Assembly: GCA_017480565.1 (NCBI GenBank)
Contig: JAFVAL010000056.1
Span: 46,119 to 110,118 of the forward strand
Source: Lachnospiraceae bacterium
Lineage (GTDB): Bacteria > Bacillota > Clostridia > Lachnospirales > Lachnospiraceae
DNA length: 64,000 bases
Direction: 5' to 3'
Position numbers and translations under genes: made by a program. Positions 49,367 through 57,352 of this stretch are shown here, piece by piece; position 1 is the first letter of the stretch, and each line of letters starts with the position of its first letter. The notes below the pieces were generated by a model. The model saw only the letters and a program-made list of their open reading frames with translations, ran no database searches and was not told the DNA's origin.

Positions 49367-50755
49367 TTACTTGTCCATCGCCTTGACCAACTGCTTCAGA
49401 AGGCCGGCCGTTTCCGGATTGCCCAGAAGCCTCATCAACGTATCCATATCAGAGGTTTTCTGTTCTTCCGGATCAGGATCCTTTGCCGGAGCCGCCGGAT
49501 CGGCACCTTTCCCTTCGTAAAATGCATCCTCAAAGAGCTGTGCATTCTTCCGACGGTCATCATCCAGAATGTGAGAGTACACATCCGTGACCATCGACGT
49601 CTGGGTATGTCCGGAGTCTCCCTGAACAGCCTTGATATCGCCTCCGTTCAGCTTCAGCTTGTAAGTTATACTGGAATGGCGGAGACTGTGAAAGACTACT
49701 TTCGGAAGATCATGTTCCTCGATCAGCTTATTCAGAGAAGATTTGATCGTGGCCGGCTCAACAGGTAATCCGGTCGGCCCTGCCATCACGAGGTTATAAT
49801 CCTGATACTCGCTTCCCAGTGCTTCTATGGTGAAGTCCTGCTCCTTCTTCCATTCGATCAGCATGTTTGCAACGGTCTTCGGAAGGAAGATTTTTCGGTT
49901 ACTGCCTGCCGTCTTCGGTGTTTTCAGCACCAGTACCGTTGAAGTCCGGGACGTCTTTGCCGGAAATATCTGCATGACATCCTTATTCTCCAGAGACTGA
50001 AGCGCCGCCCTCGTCACACGCTGAAGCTCCTTGTTCACGGAAATGCAGGCGTAACCTGTATTGATGGCTTCATCCGATATATCCACACAGTCCCAGGTCA
50101 GCCCAAGCAGCTCGCCGATCCGGAGGGAACAGGCAAAGGCCAGGTTGATCGCCAGCCTCAGGCGCTTGTCCTCGCAAACTTCCGTGGCATGGAAAAGAGT
50201 CTCGGCTGTCCAGATTTCCCGCTCCTGCTTTTTGTGCTTCGGAACCGTCGCATGCAGACAGGGATTCTTCTCAAGAAGCTCCCATTTCACAGCCTGGCCG
50301 AAGCAGTTCCGCAGCAGCTTATGGACATCCCGGACCGTGCTCGTCCCAACAAACTCGTTCTTGGTCTTTCCGGTCACCGGGTTGTTGACGGGCTTCGTCT
50401 TCAGCAGCTGCTGATAGTACTTTTCCAGTACTCTGGGCGTAAGGTCCTTCAGCTTCATGTTTCCGATGAACGGCGAGATGTAATTTTTGATCAGGCCGAC
50501 ATTGGAACTGTATGTAGACATTGCCCAGGTGTTCTTCCCGTACAGAGCAACGTATTCCTTCAGGAGATCAGCCAGTGTACTGCACTGCGGGATCACGAAC
50601 GTGCCAATCTGCTCCTTATACTCGATTTCCTTCTGCCGGGCTTTCGCCTCAGCCTGTGTCTTAAAGGTTTCCCATTTCTGCTTCCGGTTTCCCTTTGCAT
50701 CGGTATACAGATACACGACGCAGAACCGGCCGCGGCGCTTAACGATTGATGCCAT
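49367..50755 (-). CDS. int: Tyrosine recombinase (integrase)
   Basis: 462 residues. N-terminal AP2-like arm-binding part (RGRFCVVYLYTDAKGNRKQK), SAM-like core (TLADLLKEYVALYGKNTWAM), catalytic domain with Arg in CSLRIGELLGLTWDCV, HSLRHSSITYKL (His, Arg), GDSGHTQTSMVTDVYSHIL (His and nucleophile Tyr). The tail beyond residue 420 is acidic and low in complexity. Length is greater than the usual 380-400 because of that tail. It catalyses integration and excision of the element from the tRNA-Arg site. Gene ends 4 bases after the multi-HTH gene. Confidence 0.93.
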   Translation of the reverse strand: MASIVKRRGRFCVVYLYTDAKGNRKQKWETFKTQAEAKARQKEIEYKEQIGTFVIPQCSTLADLLKEYVALYGKNTWAMSTYSSNVGLIKNYISPFIGNMKLKDLTPRVLEKYYQQLLKTKPVNNPVTGKTKNEFVGTSTVRDVHKLLRNCFGQAVKWELLEKNPCLHATVPKHKKQEREIWTAETLFHATEVCEDKRLRLAINLAFACSLRIGELLGLTWDCVDISDEAINTGYACISVNKELQRVTRAALQSLENKDVMQIFPAKTSRTSTVLVLKTPKTAGSNRKIFLPKTVANMLIEWKKEQDFTIEALGSEYQDYNLVMAGPTGLPVEPATIKSSLNKLIEEHDLPKVVFHSLRHSSITYKLKLNGGDIKAVQGDSGHTQTSMVTDVYSHILDDDRRKNAQLFEDAFYEGKGADPAAPAKDPDPEEQKTSDMDTLMRLLGNPETAGLLKQLVKAMDK

Positions 50756-50759
50756 TTCT

Positions 50760-51659
50760 TTACTCCTTATCCTGCTTCATATATTCTTCGAGAAACATTT
50801 CAAAATCTCTCCGGGGGATCCGGGTCACCCTCTTGGCAACCTTCAATGCCGGAATTTTCCCCGACTGGATCCAGCGGTAAATGCGGTCCATGCTCACCTT
50901 TGCCATATAGGCAGCTTCGTCGATCGTCAGATACTCCGGATTCGAACTGTACCGGATTTCTCTTGGGCCCGAGTCTGTTTTCACTTTCTTCTTTACGAGC
51001 GTATCAGCGTAACTTTTATGTCTCCGGGGAACACCTTCCGGCTGGTCTTCGGGCTTCAGATATCGGGTCTGACTAGCGTACCACCGGTCAAAGCTTTCCC
51101 TAGTAATCCGTTTCCGGCCGGCAATGATGATCACTTCCAGCATTTCCTTACCCAGATCACTTTGAAGAATTCCGTAAACGACACTTCTGGGAACGTCCAG
51201 AAGTCTCGCCATATCCGGCATGCTCATGGAGCTTTCTTCAATTTCCTCATCCCTGCGGCGATCCTCATCATTGCGGAACCGGGTCTGACTGCTGTACCAT
51301 CGTTCAAAATCCTCCCTACGGAACCGCTGCCGGAAATCGACCATCACCGGTTTGACACCGGCAGCTTTCATAATTTCATAGACATAGGATTCGGATACTC
51401 CGAGGATCCCGGCGATATCCCTTGCAGAATATGACTCCTGCTTCAGCAGTTCTCCCGGCGGTTCCCCTGTCACCTTTTGGTACTTAGCCTGATGTGCGTA
51501 CCAGTTCTCAAAGCTCTCGATCACGACCCGCATCTTTCCGCCCACAAGGATGGTCTCGAAAAAACCTTTGTGGACCAACCAGTACGAATCGACCTTCTTC
51601 AGTCCAAGCAGGTTTCCCATCTCCCGGACCGACATGGTTGTTTTGGGGCGTCTGGTCAT
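50760..51659 (-). CDS. Protein with four tandem excisionase-type HTH domains
   Basis: 299 residues. Four units of the form 'x-M-A-x-L-L-x(V)' followed by a strand and FExWYxxQ: MSVREMGNLLGLKKVDSYWL/FENWYAHQAKY, YSARDIAGILGVSESYVYEI/FERWYSSQTRF, MSMPDMARLLDVPRSVVYGI/FDRWYASQTRY, LTIDEAAYMAKVSMDRIYRW/FEMFLEEYMKQ. Each resembles a HTH_17 (MerR-like) excisionase. Placed between a single-domain excisionase-like gene and the integrase, it may bind several direct repeats and steer excision. Confidence 0.75.
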   Translation of the reverse strand: MTRRPKTTMSVREMGNLLGLKKVDSYWLVHKGFFETILVGGKMRVVIESFENWYAHQAKYQKVTGEPPGELLKQESYSARDIAGILGVSESYVYEIMKAAGVKPVMVDFRQRFRREDFERWYSSQTRFRNDEDRRRDEEIEESSMSMPDMARLLDVPRSVVYGILQSDLGKEMLEVIIIAGRKRITRESFDRWYASQTRYLKPEDQPEGVPRRHKSYADTLVKKKVKTDSGPREIRYSSNPEYLTIDEAAYMAKVSMDRIYRWIQSGKIPALKVAKRVTRIPRRDFEMFLEEYMKQDKE

Positions 51660-51793
51660 GCTTTCAACCTCCTGTATGTAAATGTAGCCAGGCCCTTCGG
51701 CCTGGCTACAGAGTAGCGGATCATCGCTCTGACTTTTAGGATGTCGATTCGATTAATTTCTGGGAATGACATCCTTGACAAGGTGTTCTAAAG

Positions 51794-52021
51794 TCAGCAG
51801 CTCTGTTTATCAAGCCACTCATCGAAGCTCTTGCGGGAGATGCGATAGCCGCTCCCTCCGAGTTTGATATAACGGAACTCATTCTTTTTGAGCAGGTCAT
51901 AAACCGTTCGCCGGCCACACTCCAGGATCAGCATCAGGTCATCCACCGTATAACAGCGCTTTTCCGGCATCTCCGGAGCCGCTCCTTCCGGGAAATCATA
52001 TTCAACACAAGCTTCTATCAT
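51794..52021 (-). CDS. Excisionase-like HTH_17 protein
   Basis: 75 residues. CYTVDDLMLILECGRRTVYDLLKKNEFRYIKLGGSGYRISRKSFDEWL is a complete HTH_17 domain as in excisionases (Xis). It is the first of the three recombination genes and ends 130 bases before the multi-HTH gene. Confidence 0.82.
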   Translation of the reverse strand: MIEACVEYDFPEGAAPEMPEKRCYTVDDLMLILECGRRTVYDLLKKNEFRYIKLGGSGYRISRKSFDEWLDKQSC

Positions 52022-52083
52022 TATTATTTCCTCCGCATTATGACCAACAGGTCAGCAAATCAATTTATGGATAAATTTATAGG

Positions 52084-52112
52084 TTGTATTTGTCGGTATA
52101 TTGTGTTATAGT
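52084..52112 (+). promoter_or_regulatory. phd-doc promoter
   Basis: TTGTAT (52084-52089), 17 bases, TATAGT (52107-52112); GGAGG follows 15 bases later, so the ATG at 52137 rather than one at 52101 is used. Confidence 0.6.
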
Positions 52113-52136
52113 TTCATCACCAAGGAGGTGTTTCAA

Positions 52137-52379
52137 ATGAAAATCGATTCCAACACCGTTGTTACTATGTCAGAAGCCAATAAGAATTTCTCACGCGTCG
52201 CACGGCTGGTCGATCAGTATGGCAGTGCGGTTGTATTTAAGAACAGTGTCCCCCGATATCTGGTACTTGATTTTGCGGCAGCAGATAAGCTGCAAATGGC
52301 ATCTGATCAGGATGTTCTTTCTTCCGCTGCAGCTCTGATGGATCAATTTGATGATGCTTTTAAGGAGCTGGCAAAATGA
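52137..52379 (+). CDS. phd: Phd/YefM-family antitoxin
   Basis: 80 residues. SNTVVTMSEANKNFSRVARLVDQYGSAVVFKNSVPRYLVLDF is the DNA-binding Phd fold; the C-terminus (LMDQFDDAFKELAK) would cap the toxin. GGAGG lies 8 bases before the ATG. It overlaps doc by 4 bases (ATGA). Confidence 0.88.
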   Translation: MKIDSNTVVTMSEANKNFSRVARLVDQYGSAVVFKNSVPRYLVLDFAAADKLQMASDQDVLSSAAALMDQFDDAFKELAK

Positions 52380-52753
52380 TACGTTTATCCCGCGAGCAAA
52401 TTCTGATGCTTCATCATCAGCTGATCGAGCGCTATGGCGGATCACACGGTATTCGGGATGAAGGAATGCTTGATTCCGCCTTGAGCGCTCCTTTCCAGTC
52501 TTTCGGAGAGACTGATTTCTATCCCACCACACAGGAAAAGGCGGTCCGACTGGCATACGGTCTTGTTATGAATCACCCATTTCATGATGGGAATAAGCGC
52601 ATCGGCGCCCTTGCCATGTTAACTATGCTGGACTTAAACCACATCTCCCTTAAAACAAACAGTGCCGAGTTAACAGAGGTTTTTCTTCAACTGGCTTCAG
52701 GTGTACTGAAGGAAAAAGACTTATTAGCGTGGGTACTGTCAAAAATGCAGTGA
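52376..52753 (+). CDS. doc: Doc/Fic-family toxin
   Basis: 125 residues. The Fic motif NHPFHDGNKRIGALAML is exact for Doc (HPFxDGNKR), and the N-terminus HHQLIERYGGSHGIRDEGMLDSALSAP is standard. Doc phosphorylates elongation factor Tu. Only plus-strand genes of the element; they should stabilise it. Confidence 0.92.
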   Translation: MIRLSREQILMLHHQLIERYGGSHGIRDEGMLDSALSAPFQSFGETDFYPTTQEKAVRLAYGLVMNHPFHDGNKRIGALAMLTMLDLNHISLKTNSAELTEVFLQLASGVLKEKDLLAWVLSKMQ

Positions 52754-52797
52754 TTATTTTGTACAACAGTCAGCTTATTTCGCTGGCTGTTGCTTTT

Positions 52798-53220
52798 TCA
52801 CGGGGCCTCCACGCTCTCCGGGATCTCCATCCCGAGGCTCTCCCGTATCGCGTCTTCCACCTTCATCATCTGTTCACGTGTAAGCTTCCCGATGAACCTC
52901 TGAACTCTGCTTTTATCGATCGTCTTGATCTGCTCCAGGGAAACCATCGACGGCTCCGCCAGTCCCCGCACTCTCTCGAAATAGCAGTGCGTCGGCATGT
53001 TCAGCTTCTTCAGCTTCGTTGTGATTGGCGCAACGATCAGGGTCGGACAATAGTAATTGCCGTCATTGTTCTGCAGGACCAGAACCGGTCTTGTGCCTCC
53101 CTGTTCGGAACCCTTGAAGGGATTCAGGTTTGCGAGGTAGATATCCCCACGCCTGTAGATCCAGTCCTCACTCCGGCAGGGATCTCTGCGTCCCTCGCGG
53201 TCTGTCTTCTTATCCAGCAT
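52798..53220 (-). CDS. MazF/PemK-family endoribonuclease toxin
   Basis: 140 residues. YRRGDIYLANLNPFKGSEQGGTRPVLVLQNN is the MazF start with the catalytic GGTRP loop; LIVAPITTKLKKLNMPTH and SMVSLEQIKTIDKSRV complete the fold. MazF cuts single-stranded RNA, in some cases tRNA. No antitoxin gene adjoins: upstream is a ParB-like gene 11 bases away. SD AAGGAGG. Confidence 0.88.
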   Translation of the reverse strand: MLDKKTDREGRRDPCRSEDWIYRRGDIYLANLNPFKGSEQGGTRPVLVLQNNDGNYYCPTLIVAPITTKLKKLNMPTHCYFERVRGLAEPSMVSLEQIKTIDKSRVQRFIGKLTREQMMKVEDAIRESLGMEIPESVEAP

Positions 53221-53231
53221 TCGCAGCCTCC

Positions 53232-54014
53232 TTAAAACTTCAGCGGCAGGTTCAGCCTCTGACTGGAGCCGTTGTAGATATCCAGAACCTGGTAAAGATA
53301 CTTCTTACTCCCTGCCATGCTGTTTCCCATCGCATAACCTTTGCGGTAAATGGTGATCGGGTCGCACTTCCTGCATCTGCGGACCAGGCGCTTTCTGTCG
53401 AACTCCCCGTCGTAGAGATCCACGAACTCACACATGGCACCGACGGCTTCGGAGCGGAGAGAGTCGGGATCACCTCCCCAGGCTTCCAGAAGGATGCGGA
53501 GAGCATCCGTATATTTCTCAGCCCCGATCCTGCGGAACTCCTTGAAAGCGGTGGATACACAGGCCAGTCGGTTTCTTGCCCGTCTCTGACTGTAGTCGAT
53601 TCTGGCCCCGGCAGCCTCTGTGGCTTTGATGAAGCTGCAGGCCAGCTCGTCTTCGGCAAATACCAGGGCACGGATCCTTGCCCCGGCTCCCAAGTCTGCG
53701 GAGAAACCGGTCTGCTCGGCAAAGAGCCTTGCTTCTTCCTTCTCCGTCAGTCCGTAGTAGACCTTGCAGAGGATCATCAACGGTTTCCCGCCGTTGCGCT
53801 CGACCCTGGCGGCAATCGTGTGCTGTCCGTCAAAGACGTAATAGCGACCATCCCGGTAGCTCACCTTCGGCTCGTTGGCGACGCGCTCATCGAACTGTTT
53901 CACAATCTTGTGAACACGGTCTGTATTCAGTTCCCGCTGGTAGGTATTGCGGGGGATCTCCAGCTGAGTGCTTTCGATTCTCAGCTCTTTGTATTTCTTA
54001 TCGTTAAACTGCAT
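53232..54014 (-). CDS. ParB-like (DUF6551-type) protein
   Basis: 260 residues. ELNTDRVHKIVKQFDERVAN, YYVFDGQHTIAARVERNG is the ParB N-terminal (sulfiredoxin-like) fold with the GQHT motif where ParB has GERR. A helical C-terminal part follows. Its ATG (54014, GGAGG upstream) overlaps the preceding ParB-like gene by 11 bases. Partition or regulatory role for the element is likely. Confidence 0.75.
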   Translation of the reverse strand: MQFNDKKYKELRIESTQLEIPRNTYQRELNTDRVHKIVKQFDERVANEPKVSYRDGRYYVFDGQHTIAARVERNGGKPLMILCKVYYGLTEKEEARLFAEQTGFSADLGAGARIRALVFAEDELACSFIKATEAAGARIDYSQRRARNRLACVSTAFKEFRRIGAEKYTDALRILLEAWGGDPDSLRSEAVGAMCEFVDLYDGEFDRKRLVRRCRKCDPITIYRKGYAMGNSMAGSKKYLYQVLDIYNGSSQRLNLPLKF

Positions 54015-55005
54015 CACGTTTCTTTCCTCCTCGGTATAGTTTCAAATATGCTCTTCCTTTTTCAACGAGTACCTGTATCTGACGCCGGCACTCCGTATCA
54101 TTTGCTTCGTCACGGTGTTCGCTCAGGCAGAAATCCCATCGGAAGATCATGGTGTCCAGTGCTTCAGTGAGTTCTTCAATAATGAACTCTGTCGGCATCC
54201 TATGTTCCGGATGGTCAGCATCACTTGCCATGGCTGCGGAGATCTGACGGATCGAAGCCTTGGAAGGGATATAAGGTGTCGTTTCTTCTTCAGAATCATC
54301 CTCCCGATCCACATCCTCATGATCCTCATCCGGATCAAGAACTTCCGGAAGCGGTTGTCCCCGCGCCGCCGCTTTCGGCTTTCGCAGGTTTTCAACCAGT
54401 TCCTTACGTTCATCGGGTGCAGCTCGGGCGATAGCTGCCACATCGGAGTCCGTGGTTTTCAGTGTCCCCGAAAAAACTTCCTGCTTGATGCCCGGAGAAA
54501 CTTCCTCAGCAGCATCCAAGCCTTTGGCAAACTCCTCAGCGCGTCGAACATATCGCTCTCCCTTACCAATTTCTTTTGCGATCTGGGCGCTTGTTCTGTC
54601 TGACCGCAGTGGGTCATTTTGACCCATTGCGGTAAAACGTCCGTTATCGTCATGTCCGTTATCGCGCTTGCCACCCAACATGGCTTTTTCAGCTTCATAC
54701 TGTTTCCCAACCAGGTATTTCTTCTGCGCCGTGGTCAAGTTCCTGCGTCCAAGCTGATTCTTGCAGATCCAGGCAATCACTTCGTACCGATCCGAAAATT
54801 CCTTCTCATGAGTCTGGAAGGGAATCTCTGGATGCATCTGCAGGATTCGAAAACGATTATGTCCGTCTACGATCACTCCATTCCAGACGATCAGCGGATT
54901 GATTACCACGCCGTCTGCCAGGATGTTAGATTCCAGCTGATCGAATTCCTCTTTGGTAAGAGGAGGGATCTTGTCAGCGAACTCCTGATCAATCATCAGG
55001 TCCAT
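54004..55005 (-). CDS. ParB/RepB-like protein
   Basis: 333 residues. LTKEEFDQLESNILADGVVINPLIVWNGVIVDGHNRFRIL is the ParB N-terminal domain with GHNR, and LTTAQKKYLVGKQYEAEK plus DRTSAQIAKEIGKGERYVRRAEEF the KorB-like HTH. A strongly acidic stretch (DPDEDHEDVDREDDSEEE) precedes the C-terminal helices. With the neighbouring ParB-like gene it forms an operon headed by a 500-base leader holding a palindrome. Confidence 0.8.
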   Translation of the reverse strand: MDLMIDQEFADKIPPLTKEEFDQLESNILADGVVINPLIVWNGVIVDGHNRFRILQMHPEIPFQTHEKEFSDRYEVIAWICKNQLGRRNLTTAQKKYLVGKQYEAEKAMLGGKRDNGHDDNGRFTAMGQNDPLRSDRTSAQIAKEIGKGERYVRRAEEFAKGLDAAEEVSPGIKQEVFSGTLKTTDSDVAAIARAAPDERKELVENLRKPKAAARGQPLPEVLDPDEDHEDVDREDDSEEETTPYIPSKASIRQISAAMASDADHPEHRMPTEFIIEELTEALDTMIFRWDFCLSEHRDEANDTECRRQIQVLVEKGRAYLKLYRGGKKRDAV

Positions 55006-55551
55006 CTCTATGTCCTCCTTCTTGTCGGCGGCTTTCGGGTACCGCCTATGTAAAGCGGGCCTGTCCGGTACTTGGCTGGTCAGCCCGCTGTCTTTTCAAT
55101 GTGTTATGGTCCTTCCGTATTTGTCCTCGGCATCCCCGGAAGCAGCGAAGCGATTGCCTCGCCGGGAAATCATTCAGGCGTCCGGCAGCTTACCGGATCC
55201 ATGGGCCTTTCACCCCTCCGTGGTTCTCACCGAGCCGCATGGGCCTTTGCCCAGACGGAAGTCTCATTATTCTGTGATGCCTCGTAGCTGTATGCCGGAA
55301 GCTGTCCGGCACTTACAGGCCGGTTCCCGCTCATGTCCCGAAAGACCGTCATGGCGTTCACCGCTGCTGTGGCTCTTCATCACAGGTTCGTACCTGAAGA
55401 ATGTCTATTCAGTTGTAAAGGTGCATCCTGATTTCTCAGCTCGTAACAACTCGGTTGTTACGAGTAAAATTCTATGTAAAAATGGACGTTTCTACAGGGA
55501 TGCGGGACGACCCATTTTGCCCTAAAACAGGCCTTTATACGACCCCTTCGC
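55006..55551. other. Long non-coding leader of the ParB-like operon
   Basis: About 545 bases without a supportable gene on either strand. It includes the palindrome at 55440-55464 and several GC-rich short hairpins (e.g. GCCGGAAGCTGTCCGGC near 55302). A structured RNA or replication/partition site is possible, but nothing decides this. Confidence 0.45.
55440..55464. promoter_or_regulatory. 25-base palindrome, possible ParB site or operator
   Basis: Perfect 11-base arms CTCGTAACAAC and GTTGTTACGAG around TCG, 435 bases upstream of the ParB-like gene and 90 bases downstream of an XRE gene. Single copy in the window. Confidence 0.6.
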
Positions 55552-55842
55552 TTATTTCAGATCTTTCATGAGCCCTGCCAGGATATTCTGAGCGGCTGAA
55601 AGCTGCTTCTGAATGTGCAGCGTCTCAAAGGATCTGCCTGTCAGAAGGTAATCGGTGCTGACATCAAAGAAAGCGCTGATATCCAGCAGAAGAGAAATGG
55701 AGCATCCGTGGTTCCCGTTCTCGATCTTTTTATAATGCTCATAGCTGACATTCAGCTCATCAGCCATCTGCTGTAGCGTATATCCGTTCTCCTTACGAAG
55801 AGCCTTCACTCTCTGTCCAAATTCCATCTGGTTGAAAAACAT
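55552..55842 (-). CDS. XRE-family repressor
   Basis: 96 residues from the ATG at 55842 (AAAGGA upstream). FGQRVKALRKENGYTLQQMADELNVSYEHYKKIENGNHGCSISLLLDISAFFDVSTDYLL is a classical Cro/cI-type HTH, distinct from the four short XRE proteins of the RNA-repair loci. Likely the element's regulator. Confidence 0.85.
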   Translation of the reverse strand: MFFNQMEFGQRVKALRKENGYTLQQMADELNVSYEHYKKIENGNHGCSISLLLDISAFFDVSTDYLLTGRSFETLHIQKQLSAAQNILAGLMKDLK

Positions 55843-55919
55843 TTTCTGTCCTTTCCGCAGAGCAGGAGAAGACTTCGTCTCCGTACGAAGCGGACAGGTA
55901 TGCAGTTCCCATAAGCAGA

Positions 55920-56001
55920 GCAAAAGAAAAGCACCGTCGAAATCGAATCTTGGAACAGGGTATGGTTATCCCTTGTTCTGATTCGGCTTCGTACGGTGCT
56001 T
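55920..56001 (-). terminator. Long structured terminator
   Basis: AAGCACCGT/ACGGTGCTT closes a 73-base structure with an inner stem CGAATC(AG)AACA.../...GGAACAGGG, followed by TTTCTTTTGC on the minus strand. It would end the AbiE transcript and could also be a stable small RNA. Confidence 0.6.
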
Positions 56002-56091
56002 GGTAGTTTCTCAGTCCCGGCTTCACCCGGGTGCTGCTCCGCTTGCTCGATTAAAAGTCGTTTGCGTTATTCAGTTATATGTGTTCGCCTT

Positions 56092-56205
56092 TTACTGTGC
56101 CGTAACAGCGTTTTGAACTGTCGCAAACTTTGCGACAGTTGACTGCTCCAGTTCTTCTTTTAAAGCTTTTCCAATATGCTTGCCGGTGTTCTTCATATCT
56201 TTCAT
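56092..56205 (-). CDS. 37-residue ORF resembling a RhuM fragment
   Basis: KHIGKALKEELEQSTVAKFATVQ recalls the conserved start of RhuM-family proteins, in which a helix is followed by an S-x-V-A-K-F-A-T segment; the rest of that family is missing. It has a GGAG site. The codons for STVAKFATVQ form a perfect palindrome. Either a remnant or a tiny gene; assignment is tentative. Confidence 0.3.
   Translation of the reverse strand: MKDMKNTGKHIGKALKEELEQSTVAKFATVQNAVTAQ
56116..56140. promoter_or_regulatory. 25-base perfect palindrome
   Basis: Twelve-base arms AACTGTCGCAAA / TTTGCGACAGTT around a single C. It lies between the AbiEii gene and the XRE gene, in or over the 37-residue ORF. Could be an operator or a partition-type site. 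Confidence 0.5.
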
Positions 56206-56270
56206 CTCTCCAGTAAGCTCCGTTATGGTTCAAATTTGACCCACAACGATCTGAAAATAAAGTTAGTCGC

Positions 56271-57341
56271 TTATAGGATACTGTCTGTGAAATAACCTGC
56301 AGGTTCAAGAAGCCTGAAAGAGTTCACCAGGTATGCATATGCCGCTGGATCTGCATTACGAATATACGAGATCTTCTTTGCCCCCTTCATATGAAGAGTA
56401 ACATCTCTGTAAGGCTCCACTTCAGCAATCCTTTGAATGTCAGTCTGCTCAGTAAGTATGCAGGTTGCAAGATACATGACCTCGCATGCCATGATCCCGG
56501 CGTTCTCTCCATTGATCCTTCCATGGAATACATGACCCTGAATTGCATTAATTCCCGCCAGGAAGCTCTGGTAGTCATCCGGCCGGATCCCTCTACGCCC
56601 CATAATACAAATGCAGCTTTGTATGGTATCTAAGAGGACGTCTGAAACTGAACAGTCAAGGCCGCGATAGCCCATTTCAATCTGCACTACCTCACGATAA
56701 ACAGACGAAACCGTTTGGAAGTCGTCCATCTCCCGGAAAAGCGTCCAGCAGTCAAACATCTGCTTAATGATTTCCAACTCTTTATCCTTGCCAAAGGGAA
56801 TACCTGTTGTACGTGGTGCGAACGCTGTCAGCTTATCACCCAAAATGCAGTTTTTATCAGGGACCGTGACAAGAAGATCATTCCCTTCACTCATCAGCAG
56901 GCTGCTATGAATTGGCTTCTCAACGACCGATTTATACGGGTTGCGCTCAAAAACCACGTCCAAAAGTATGTTGATCTCTTTTCCGGTCCGCGGAGACTGG
57001 AAATGAAATCTAAAATGCCGTTTTTCGATATCGTTGCTGCCCTTTCGGACATTTTCCTCGACACTTAGAAACGGGAAAATCTTTCCTGCGCGTTGAATAT
57101 AATCGTCTACATCCGTTCCCGGTTCCACAATGATATCAATGTCCGTGCTTAATCGTCGTGGCTCATCGAGCAAAAGAAGCAGGGAAGTTCCACCCTTGAA
57201 AATAAACGGAAGACCTACACTCCGGATTGCTTCCAGCAAGCCGAATGCGAAAACAGTTCTTTCCAGAATCGAAGGGTCAGCGCCGGTTTCTTTCCACAGA
57301 TCATAGATATGTTGTTCTGTATAGTTCTCACGTGTCAGCAT
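56271..57341 (-). CDS. AbiEii/AbiGii-family nucleotidyltransferase toxin
   Basis: 356 residues. The nucleotidyltransferase motif is FIFKGGTSLLLLLDEPRRLSTDIDIIVE (GG-S...D-x-D), and LGDKLTAFAPRTTGIPFGKD is the second AbiEii motif. Such toxins (AbiEii, MenT) add nucleotides to tRNA 3' ends or other targets, halting growth and aborting phage infection. Ends the AbiE operon, 11 bases after the antitoxin-side gene. Confidence 0.88.
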   Translation of the reverse strand: MLTRENYTEQHIYDLWKETGADPSILERTVFAFGLLEAIRSVGLPFIFKGGTSLLLLLDEPRRLSTDIDIIVEPGTDVDDYIQRAGKIFPFLSVEENVRKGSNDIEKRHFRFHFQSPRTGKEINILLDVVFERNPYKSVVEKPIHSSLLMSEGNDLLVTVPDKNCILGDKLTAFAPRTTGIPFGKDKELEIIKQMFDCWTLFREMDDFQTVSSVYREVVQIEMGYRGLDCSVSDVLLDTIQSCICIMGRRGIRPDDYQSFLAGINAIQGHVFHGRINGENAGIMACEVMYLATCILTEQTDIQRIAEVEPYRDVTLHMKGAKKISYIRNADPAAYAYLVNSFRLLEPAGYFTDSIL

Positions 57342-57352
57342 CGCCGTTCCTC

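Noticed and set aside
53130-54170. 346-codon plus-strand open frame
   Set aside because: Antisense to two ParB-like genes whose frames, overlaps and SD sites are coherent; amino-acid make-up is that of a shadow.
54602-54634. Palindrome around TGGGTCATTTTGACCCA
   Set aside because: Lies inside the ParB-like coding sequence at a conserved-looking position (MGQNDPLRSD); probably a chance result of codon use.
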